From: Cryptomeria japonica
Lineage: Eukaryota > Streptophyta > Pinopsida > Cupressales > Cupressaceae
Direction of reading: 5' to 3'
NCBI RefSeq assembly: GCF_030272615.1
Contig: NC_081411.1
Span: 210,137,744 to 210,201,743, forward strand
DNA length: 64,000 bases
Part shown: positions 53,434 through 62,385 of the stretch, piece after piece
Layout: each line of letters opens with the position of its first letter
Position numbering within the stretch: the stretch's first letter is position 1
Translations under genes and position numbers: made by a program
The notes under the pieces: generated by a model
Databases searched by the model: none
Seen by the model: the letters and a program-made list of their open reading frames with translations, nothing else
What the model was told of the DNA's origin: nothing

Positions 53434-54614
53434 TGTTAATACTTATCAAGTTGTCATTATTTTTACATCCAAAGTCATTCTATATACTCTAGTCAGTTAC
53501 TACTACCAAAATATGAATAGAACAGTGACTTAAAGAAGAAAGTTTTCACAGAGCCCAGTATGCACCAAGCTGTCTACTGAGTATCATTCCATGTGTACCG
53601 AGCAGAAATAATGATACACCGAGTTGATATACACCGAGTGAAACATGTTACCAGATTCATTGAACCTGGACACACATATGAAAATGTGTTACAAGATCGA
53701 GGAACATAGAACCATTATCACATTGGAAATTGCACTTAAAGATTGTGTATGATTTTGAGGTCATTTATCCAATGAAATATTTTGTATAGTAATTCATTCA
53801 ATAAATCATGTTTGTAAGATCGAAGCAATGAATCAGATCACCAACATAAGAGATCTATTTATACAACATGGATTAAGGATAGAAGTGTGATAGACAGAGA
53901 TATACAGAGGTGTATGAAGCAAGACATGTGTGATACATGAGAAAGCACTAAGTGTTATGACTATTATAGAGACATAGAGGTCATCGAGAAGGATTTCATA
54001 GAACTTTCAAAGAACGGAGTAAACAGAAGGGTTTATCGAGTTACTTTATGGGTTACTGAGGTATGCTATAAGCAATGTAATCTTATTTTGAGGACATAGA
54101 ATCTACTATAGCATTCTAGATGTAAAGTTGTAGATATTTGTAAAGATTTTATTGAAATATTTTGAAGTTGTAAGAGAAACCTTTAACAGGGTAAAAGACT
54201 CTAACCAAGTCTATAAATTGTAAAGCCTTGAACCAGGTACATCATTTAGTTTAAGTGTTGTAAAATCCTTTAGCAAGGTAGATGTAACAGATCTTGATAC
54301 TCCTAACAGGGTAAGCTATCAGAAATAGCTAAATATGTAGCTCTAACCAAGCACTCTTTATTATTGCAGTAGTGAAGTTGTGGGTTCCATCCCCACCATA
54401 GTTTTTCTCTCTAACCAAGAGTTTCTGCGTAACCAAAATATATGTGTTATGGAGTGAATCATGTATGATTGTTATTTATTTGTTTTAGCTTTATGTTATG
54501 TTGTAGCAGGTTTTGGTTTATGCATAACAGTAAAGATATTATTGTTAAAAGGATTTGAAGTACTAATTCACCCGTCCCCTCTCATTGCATTAGCTTTCCA
54601 TATTGGGCCTAACA
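53434..54614 (+). repeat. 5' LTR of the Copia element
   Basis: TGTTAATACTTATCAAG to GGGCCTAACA, 1181 bp. An open frame enters from the last 150 bases of the LTR (54461) and runs on in phase with gag, but the likely gag start is the ATG at 54677. Confidence 0.92.
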
Positions 54615-54616
54615 AT

Positions 54617-54628
54617 TGGTATCAGAGC
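54617..54628 (+). other. Primer binding site, tRNA-iMet type
   Basis: TGGTATCAGAGC, an exact match to the standard Copia primer site, two bases inside the LTR. Confidence 0.92.
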
Positions 54629-54676
54629 TTGAATCTTGGAAAAGGGTTTAACAACCTAAAGAGAAGGATCTTATCA

Positions 54677-55948
54677 ATGGAAGGTTATAAACAATCTCGA
54701 AAAATTGTGTATCTACAAGAAGAGTTGGATCATGCTAATCAAGTGATTGCAGACATGGAAGGACAAATGCAAAAGTCATTGAAAGTGAGAAGAAGATTAT
54801 CTGATGATTTTCAAGAATCTCAAGAGTTAGTGGAAGAAATTGAGACATCATCTGAGAACAATATATCTGAAGAGACTGAAGAAATGATTGGAGTATTGAA
54901 AAAAAAGAACAAAGCACTGGTTGATCAGCTAAAAACAATGAAAAGAGGACATGAACATTTCAACACATAGATGACTGAGAAGCTTGATGCATTGAGGACA
55001 ACTGAGGATAAACTAAGAGATCTAGAAAGAGAAAAACAATAGCTTGAAGCATTAGTACCTGAAAAGAATGATGAAATCATAAGGTTGACTAGGATTCAAT
55101 AAAATCTGTCAGATCAATTAGGTTATGCACATCATGAAGCAAATTTGAAAGATGATGAGAATCAACAATTGAAACTTGAAATATCAAGGTTGACCAATGA
55201 ACTTGAAATAGAAAAGAAATCCAGGGAAACACTAAAGAAGAGCTATGAAGCATCAAAGATGTTGGATGAGCAGCTGAATACAAGAAGACCCAACAAAGAA
55301 GAAGAACTCAGTTACAAAGGAAAAGACTCTACCGAGAAGGGAATTCATACAACCGAAAGAGGAGAATCATCAAAGTAAACTAGAAACAAGAAGCACTTCA
55401 AAAGAAAGAAGCCTATTTGCAACTAATGTGGAAATCGAGGTCATACTACTAAAATGTGCCAAATCAGAAAAGGTAAGCAACCGAATGTCACTAAGTCTAA
55501 TGGTTATTGTTACAATTGCAATAAATATGGTCACACATTTAACCAATGTAGGACAAAGTTTGTTAGCAATTATCAGAAGGCAAAATTCAAAGGGTTTTGT
55601 AAAAACTGCAATAGATATGGACATAGTACTGAGAAGTGTTGTATTAAGCAAAAGAACTATATGTGGTCTGCACACCGAGCAAATACTGGAGGTTACCAAA
55701 CTCACACAGATCCTTACCGACAATATTCTACAGTACCATGGGATTACAATACAAGGATATGGTGTGAATGTTGTGGAAGATATGGACATATAAGTTCCAA
55801 CTTCTTTATAAGGTTTGGAATGAACAACCAAAGATCATGGAGAAATCCTGGTATGGCATGTTTTCATTGTGACAAATTTGGACACTTGGCTAGAGATTGT
55901 AGAGATCAACCTAGAGGAGACACCGAGGAAATAAAAGAAAAATTGTAG
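54677..55948 (+). pseudogene. Gag-like protein with long coiled coil and five CCHC zinc knuckles
   Basis: RNA-binding structural protein of the Copia element. From ATG 54677 a single frame without indels runs 424 codons to TAG 55946-55948, broken only by stops at 54968, 55040, 55100, 55376 and 55424. Residues 1-230 are charged and heptad-like (VYLQEELDHANQVIADME, then EEIETSSENNISEETEEMI). Five CCHC knuckles follow, at 55418-55459 (one residue replaced by a stop), 55508-55549 (CYNCNKYGHTFNQC), 55598-55639 (CKNCNRYGHSTEKC), 55763-55804 (CECCGRYGHISSNF, last Cys lost) and 55859-55900 (CFHCDKFGHLARDC). Most Copia Gags have one knuckle and a UBN2 capsid domain, which I cannot see here. The TAG at 54968 is shared by array units 1-3, and in unit 4 it lies just beyond an earlier stop. 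Confidence 0.85.
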
Positions 55949-56580
55949 ATGATTTGGAAAAAGAAGGAAATTGTGTCAAGTGAAGAAAGAACCTTACCTA
56001 CTAAGTTAGGTGCACCTATTCCAAATTAATCGGTAAAGGTATGAAGGGACTGCATTCTTTCAAAGGTCAAATCTTAACAATTCCTATTTTATTATGTACT
56101 TAAGTCAAAATCTGCATAGCTAAAGATGTATTAGTAAGTTTGAAATTCTATCAGTCTTTTGGAGCACTATACAGGAAGACTGTCAAGTCAGTGAATACAG
56201 GAAGCCTGTCAAGTCAGTAAATGAAGGAAGTCTGGTTACTCGGTTAAAGTGCAAAAAGGAAAGAAATTTTAGTGGAACTGAGTGCATTTAATGTTTTTAA
56301 CCTAACCTACATGGGGCTCGATAAGGTATATTGTGTACTTAAAGCATTTACGCGGTCATTTTTCACTCACCAAGTTTTCAAGAAAGCAGAGAAAAGTGAA
56401 TCAAAGGCGATCAAACCACCTCCAAAGAAAAATTCAAGGTATTTACATCAATCTCAATGCATTGTTAAGCTGGTTTACTGATCATATCAAGTTGTTATTA
56501 TCTGCTAATTGTGAAGCATCTATCGTTTTAAAATCTTCAAACCCTAAGGATCTTTTGTTAATTCTTATCTGAAATCTGCA
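55949..56580 (+). other. Spacer between gag and the second ORF
   Basis: About 630 bp without a domain. ACTGTCAAGTCAGT..A..GAAG is repeated around 56180-56230. It could be an intron or leader for the downstream ORF, but no evidence decides this. Confidence 0.4.
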
Positions 56581-57855
56581 ATGGCACCTAAGGTCCAGAA
56601 TCCCGTTGTTGTTGAGAACATCGAAAAGCCCTCATTGAAATACTCTTTAACTCCCAAAATTACATCTGAACCAGATGACAAAATCACATTTTCACTCATC
56701 CCGGATAGATTTTTATTAGTCAAGGATGTGAGATTCTTCACCAAATGTTGAGTTGAAGAACTAGGTCACATTGAAATCAAAGAAACATATGATGAATTGT
56801 GCACCAATGGTAAAATGGATAGCAAGTATGAGCACATTAAGATCAAGGGATTGACTGAAGCCCTAACCTATCCCCGTCTATTCAAACCCCAGTGGGTCAA
56901 GTTTGTTCAAAGCAGAGTTCATGATGACTTTATGTGGCTAGAAGAGCAACTGTTTAAGATCACCAAGGAAATCATTCATTTGATCACTGATTACCCTATT
57001 TATGATCATGCCCGAGCTCAAAAAATGATATCACAGAAGGAATTGATCAGTTTAACTAGAGTAGAATTAGATTGTAGAGGACTAAAATTGAACAATGTCA
57101 CTAATGCAGAACTAAAGTTTACCATTAGAGTAATATGTAACTATTTCTTCCCATCAATAAGGGAAAATAGTGTACCCTGTGGAGTAATAGACTTAGCATA
57201 TAAAATTGTGAAGAAAGGCATGAAAATTGATTTATGTGAGGTGTTGCTAAAAAATCTATTTGATAATCTGAACACCATAAGGAAGCCAAAGAAGAACAAT
57301 TTGGCCAATACACTAAACTTTGGATCACTGTTAATATGCATGTTTTTCTATTTTGAAAAATTCTTTCCATCAGTCGGTAAAGTTGTTTGGGAGCTACACC
57401 AACCAATCACCCATCAGATCAATGACTTCATCAAGAAGCTAGGTGATAATTTTAGCAACTTTCGGGAAAGGATGCATAACAGGTACCGGATTCCACCCAA
57501 GCTAGTGGAGAAATACAAAGATGACATATGTTTTGAAGTGGACACTGATTACTGTTATGTGAATGTTGTGGAACCAAGAACTCAATCTTTGCTACCTATG
57601 GGTTACGAGATTGATTTTGACATCACACAACAACAAATTGATGCATTTCTTACATTACCAAGGCATGTTACCAAGCTGAGGTATGGAACATATGAAGAAG
57701 TGAAGGAAAAAGTAAAAATGAGCATTGTAGTACCCAAAGCTACAAGGAAGGCAACAAAGATGATAAAGGCATTAACGGAGAAATTTGGAGAAGATTCCTC
57801 CTCCACACTTGTCAAAGGAACTATAGCCATTACCAAAGAAGAATTTGAAGCCTAA
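56581..57855 (+). pseudogene. Second ORF of the Copia element, putative plant-transposon-type domain
   Basis: From ATG 56581 (MAPKVQNPVVVENIEKPSLK) the frame is open except for a TGA at 56749-56751 and ends at 57855 (424 codons). The middle contains AELKFTIRVICNYFFPSIRE, SVPCGVIDLAYKIVKKGMKI and DLCEVLLKNLFDNL. This resembles the putative plant transposon protein domain found beside many plant retroelements (an F...lP..n...vp....lly.i..G..i....li pattern). After it, HQINDFIKKLGDNFSNFRER and a basic C-terminus follow. It sits downstream of Gag, where pol would be, and shows no enzyme motif. Its role is unknown. An envelope-like or accessory role has been proposed for ORFs in comparable positions, but nothing here tests that. 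Confidence 0.65.
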
Positions 57856-59021
57856 GAGGCAGCTATAACATTGAGCACCGAATTGCCTAAGGGAAAAGTG
57901 TTGAAAAGAAAGAAACTGGATACATCAAAGGCATCACCGACTCCTCCAGCAAAGCAACCTAACACATGAGCATCTACAGCATCATTGAGTAAGAAAAAAA
58001 AGAGTGTTGCCACACCCAAGGTAATAAAAACATACAAGAAATCTACTCAGAGACTCATTTTGGCAAAAGAGTCTAGTGACACCAAATCTGAAGATGCAAG
58101 CAAATTTTAATTTTCAAGAGCAAGAAGGTAAATGTACATAATGTTGAAAATTTTTGTGCTAATCTGAAGCAATTTGGTGGATTTGGATCATTCAGATATG
58201 TTAAGTATGAATCCAAAAATGATGCCGAAAAGAGACAAATAGAAGAAACTGTCATCTGCACATTTCTGAAATTCTGATTGGTCCCATTGGAAGTATCTAA
58301 TTCTCTTCCAAAAGAATTGTATGTGCATATTGACAATAGGTGGAAATATGCAATGGACTCAAAAAAATAGATTAGAGAAAGAAGTCTGGTACATCTCTTT
58401 CGAGACATGTCAATAGATGAAATCAAAGAAAATCTGACAAATAACCACAAAAACTTCCTAGTCAAGCAAAAAGCTTTAAAATTGATGAATGGACTTTATC
58501 TGGAAGTAGAGAAAGAGACCAAGGAAAAACAATAGGAAATATTTAGAATCAAGGATGCTGGTGAGCAAGCTACAGTTGAAATAGTTGATGTCACCAAGAA
58601 AGATCCTGATGTCACCGAGCAACACCCTGCTGACACCATACAAGTAGATGAAGATATCATGGATACAGAGGCATCAGAATAGGAAATGATATAAGGGAAT
58701 GCTTATGCCCAACTTGTATCTAGCGAGTCAGTTTTGGAACAAGTTCAGCCCTATCCTCTGGTCAATCAACCTGTCTCAATTGAGGCCCCTCAGGATACAG
58801 AACAAGGCACCGAAGGTCACAAGTCTACAGCAGGAGAAGGTACTTCTCAAGAACAAACCTCACAAGCACCTTCTAGCACTGAAAATGTTGCAACTGAGAC
58901 ACCAAAGGACACTACAAAGGCTAAAGAAACCTACCAAAGTGTTGCCTCTACTGAGCAACCTACCGAGGGTCATCAAGCCTCACAAGCCATTGTCCTAGTT
59001 CAATCGGTGAAAGGTAAATAA
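57856..59021 (+). pseudogene. Continuation of the second ORF: basic and Thr/Glu/Gln-rich region
   Basis: After the stop at 57853 the same frame reads TLSTELPKGKVLKRKKLDTS and SLSKKKKSVATPKVIKTYKK. It then shifts, and another frame gives FGGFGSFRYVKYESKNDAEK, MSIDEIKENLTNNHKNFLVK and, from 58734, a Thr/Glu/Gln-rich low-complexity segment (EGHKSTAGEGTSQEQTSQAP). At least one frameshift near 58110 and several stops are needed to read it through. It looks like the tail of the same large protein. Confidence 0.5.
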
Positions 59022-59027
59022 AAGAAG

Positions 59028-59888
59028 ATGAAAAAGCATAGTTTCAAAGTAGATTTGTCAAAACCAATAGTGTTGCCCAATGTTAATATATCCAAATTAA
59101 AGGGGCAAGCACTCATTGATTTCGGTGAACTATGCAAAGCCAAAGCTGAACAAGAGAAGCAAATGGCTATTCAAAAGAAAAATAAAGTACTTCACAAGGT
59201 GAAAGCACTCTTAACCAACATGCTACCTGAAGCTACAGTGACAAACAAATGCAGCCATCCATGTACAACTGGATGAACTTCTAACCAAGATAGAGACATC
59301 TGGAGTAGATGCATCGGAATATTTGAGCAAATTAAAGGACAAGGAGCTCACTGCAAAAATGATTGAAGAAGTACAGAAAGCTATTGCCATTGGCAAAGTT
59401 AAACTTGTCAAATTTATTGCTGAGTTGACCCCTCAACTCAAACACATTCATTATTTATTTCAAAAACTCTGTACATTCTCTTTATTTATTAAAGATATCA
59501 AGAATAAAACTAAAGTGATTGAGAAAGAGATCACCGATCTCTCTAATAAGTTGACCACTGAGCCTAATTCCATTCAAAAAAATTATACCAAGCTACAACA
59601 GCTATGGCTCAACAATTGGAACTAAGGAATGAAGAACACAAGATAAGGATGGACATAATGACACTTCAAACATTATTCCTTCCTCATCTTTCCTCCCTCC
59701 AAGAGTAGATTAACAAGGCTGCATCTCTATCCACTCAACAAGAGGGAAGTACATTAGATGGACTCATTTCACTATTAGCTGACATTACAGCTCAGAATTC
59801 ACTCATGGATAGTGTTAAGGATGCCCTCTTTGCCGCTCTAACCAATGCAAGGACAAAGTATAAATCCATTTTTGACCAGTTGCCATAA
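59028..59888 (+). pseudogene. C-terminal coiled-coil region of the second ORF
   Basis: Frames at 59028-59276 (GQALIDFGELCKAKAEQEKQ), 59323-59625 (KVIEKEITDLSNKLTTEP) and about 59600-59888 (QQLELRNEEHKIRMDIMTLQ, then LDGLISLLADITAQNSLMDS and YKSIFDQLP) are all helical and charged. They end shortly before the purine tract CAAAAAGGGGGAG. Frameshifts near 59250 and 59590 separate them. They probably form the C-terminus of one long accessory protein of roughly 1100 residues beginning at 56581. Confidence 0.5.
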
Positions 59889-60244
59889 CCGAATGGTAAC
59901 TAAATTTTGATGTTTGTCAAAAAGGGGGAGTGATATAGTATCAAATCATCAAAGTATCAAACTAAATGAGTGTAGTATACAAGGGGAGTATATACCGAGC
60001 AAAACAGAGTATTCAAAACAAAGTCAACTTTGATAGAGTAGTGAACCGAGCAGTTATCATAGAACATTGATCACCGACCATGCAAAATCAGAATTTTGTA
60101 CAGTATATTGATAAGGGGAGTATATCTGAATATACTATTTCATTGACTAATGTATAGACTATTTGTTTAGTCAAAGTTTGTAAGTATATAGACTTCTGAG
60201 TTATAACTTTGAAAGTAGTATTGTCAAACATCTCAACTAATGTC
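59889..60244 (+). other. 3' non-coding region with repeated purine tracts
   Basis: AAAAAGGGGGAGT near 59919, AAGGGGAGTATAT near 59979 and 60114, and the tract against the LTR form a series of similar purine runs, common upstream of long Copia LTRs. No gene. Confidence 0.6.
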
Positions 60245-60256
60245 AAAAGGGGAGAT
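60245..60256 (+). other. Polypurine tract of the Copia element
   Basis: AAAAGGGGAGAT (ending within ATT) lies directly before the 3' LTR start TGTTACTACTTATC. Confidence 0.85.
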
Positions 60257-61425
60257 TGTTACTACTTATCAAGTTGTCATTAGTTTTACATCCAAAGTCA
60301 TTCTATATACTCTAGTTGGTTACTACTACCAAAATATTCAGTCGATATGAACAGAACAGTCAGTTAAAGAAGAAAGTATTCACAGAGCCCAGTATGCACC
60401 AACCTGTCTACCGAGAAGAAATAATGATACACCGAGTTGATATACACCAAGTGAAACGTGTTACTAGATTCATTGAACCTAGACACACATATGAAAATGT
60501 GTTACAAGATTGAGGAACATAGAATCGTTATCACATTGGAAATTGCACTTAAAGATTGTGTATGATTTTGAGGTTATTTATCCAATGAAATATTTTGTAT
60601 AGTTATTCATTCGATAAATCATGTTTGTAAGATTGAAGCAATGAATCAGATCACCGACATAGGAAATCTATTTATATAGCATGGATTAAGGATAGAAGTG
60701 AGACAGACAGAGATATATAGAGGTGTGTGAAGCAAGACATGTGTGATACATGAGAAAGCACTAAGTGTTATGACTGTTACAGAGACAGAGGTCACTGAGA
60801 AAGATTTTAGAGAACAGTCAAAGAACATAGTAAACAAAAGGGTTTATTGAGTTACTTTATGGGTTACCCGGATATGCTATAAGCAAGGTAATCTTATTTT
60901 GAGCACATAGAATCTACTATAACATTCCAGATGTGAAGTTGTAGATATTTGTAAAGATTTTATTGAAATATTTTGAAGTTGTAAGAGAAACCTTTAACAG
61001 GGTAAAAGACTCTAATGAAGTCTATAAATTGTAAAGCCTCTAACCAGGTACAACATTTAGTTTAAGTATTGTAAAATCCTATAGCAAGGTAGATCTAACA
61101 TATCTTGATACTCCTAACAGGGTAAGCTATCAGAAATAGCTAAACATGTAGCTCTAACTGAGCACTCTTTATTATTGCAGTAGTGAGGTTGTGGGTGCCA
61201 TCCCCACCATAGTTTTTCTCTCTAACCAAGAGTTTCTATGTAACCAAAATATATGTGTTATGGAGTGAATCATGTATGATTGTTATTTATTTGTTTTAGC
61301 TTTATGTTATGTTGCAGTAGGTTTTGGTTTATGCATAACAGTAAAGATTTTGTTGTTAAAAGGATTTGAAGTACTGATTCACCCCTCCCATCTTAGTACA
61401 TTAGCTTTCCATATTGGGCTTAACA
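60257..61425 (+). repeat. 3' LTR of the Copia element
   Basis: TGTTACTACTTATCAAG to GGGCTTAACA, 1169 bp, matching 53434-54614 and the four array LTRs. In its first 170 bases it differs from the 5' LTR by about a dozen substitutions and two small indels. Confidence 0.92.
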
Positions 61426-61430
61426 CATAC

Positions 61431-61870
61431 TTGAACAATTGAACTCTTTCAAAAAATTTCAAATGGTTCACGGTTGAGAGCGTGTTTTTGAAGAATGGAA
61501 CTTGTGGTCTTTATCATCATGTGAGCAAGTGCTCTTTTGCTTGTGGTCTTTGAATTTTTGAACCCGTTGAACCAAATTTCAAGTAGTTCAAAAGGTTCAA
61601 GGTTTAAAATGCCTTTTGTGAGTCACTGCAATGTATCATTATTTAATGAGCATGGGTCCATATGTTTTAAGTTGATATGTGACCTCGAACCTTGAACCAA
61701 ATCTCAAGCGGTTCAAAAGGTTCAAGGTTCATGTGTTAATAGTCCTTATTGTTGCTCGTTCCCAGTGTTGTCGTGTGTTCCACTCGCTCACTGTTATCTT
61801 TTAAATGAACCTGAACCGTTCAAATTTTTGTCAAGAAGTTCAAATGGTTCAGGGTTCAAGGGTTCATTTC
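61431..61870. repeat. Degenerate ~120 bp repeat with GGTTCAAGGTT core
   Basis: Related blocks recur about every 120-130 bp: AATTTCAAATGGTTCACGGT near 61456, ATTTCAAGTAGTTCAAAAGG near 61578, ATCTCAAGCGGTTCAAAAGG near 61700 and AGAAGTTCAAATGGTTCAGG near 61834. Each is preceded by a GAACC or GAACT word. The spacing and order suggest a short decayed tandem array. No coding potential is seen. Confidence 0.65.
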
Positions 61871-62385
61871 AAAGTTAACTCTAAGGCTTTTTTGGATGAA
61901 ACTAAAAGCAGCACGCCAAGAAGGAATATTTTGTTTTCAGTAGTCTAAAATTCTAAATATGGAAAGTAATCATGAGTATATCAAGCTACTTGTGTGGAGG
62001 TGATGGATAATTAAGAAGGTGTCAGATTTTTGTCATTTCAGCGTTACTTCGTACGCTTGGGTAAATCATGATGAAGCCTGTGTGTGGCTTTATAGATATT
62101 TTCTCATCTAATTGAAGGAAGTGTGTGTGGATTTATTTCCATATTTTAGAAGGTTGCAATTGCCATAGTTGAGAAAATTGGAGGTACCGAAGGTAAAACC
62201 AGCTCTGGTCTCCTGAGGAATTTCCAGTTTTCATGGTGGTAATGGGTAAGTTCAGTTGATTCCTCCTAAGTTTTGTTTCTTTAAGTTCTGAGGGTTTATC
62301 AGTATAGAAAAGGAAAATCTTTGAATTGTTGGGGTAGGATACTGCCTTGTTTTTAGAATTTCTTGGTTAAGAGTATAGATAGGCC
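61871..62385. other. Spacer before the terminal coding region
   Basis: No recognisable feature in either strand. Confidence 0.45.

Larger units (their letters stand above)
47568..55084 (+). repeat. Tandem array unit 5, long parental-type unit (7.5 kb)
   Basis: Begins like the other units (GGGTGCCTAGTAGATTG) and ends in the same gag segment. Between the RNase H motif (about 48150) and the integrase tail (about 52945) it carries about 4.8 kb absent from units 1-4: the rest of a LINE, an old Ty3 remnant, the telomere-like segment and a Ty3 integrase. The short units equal this unit with that block removed between similar short sequences (GGGAAGGCAACAAAG and GACAAGCAAACAGGG). Confidence 0.85.
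53434..61425 (+). mobile_element. Non-autonomous Copia element with five-knuckle Gag and a large accessory ORF
   Basis: Complete 8.0 kb element: LTRs at 53434-54614 and 60257-61425, primer site matching initiator Met tRNA, purine tract, and target duplication CATAT/CATAC. The internal region encodes a coiled-coil and zinc-knuckle Gag (54677-55948) and a long second coding region (56581-59888) with a putative plant-transposon-type domain, then Thr/Glu-rich and coiled-coil parts. No protease, integrase, RT or RNase H is visible. The LTRs differ by roughly 5% or more by eye, so this insertion is older than the Ty3-like element at 67-7926. Its left third has been amplified in the tandem array. 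Confidence 0.88.

Noticed and set aside
61431-61870. CRISPR array
   Set aside because: The repeats are degenerate, about 120 bp apart, without uniform spacers or cas genes, and the context is a plant genome.
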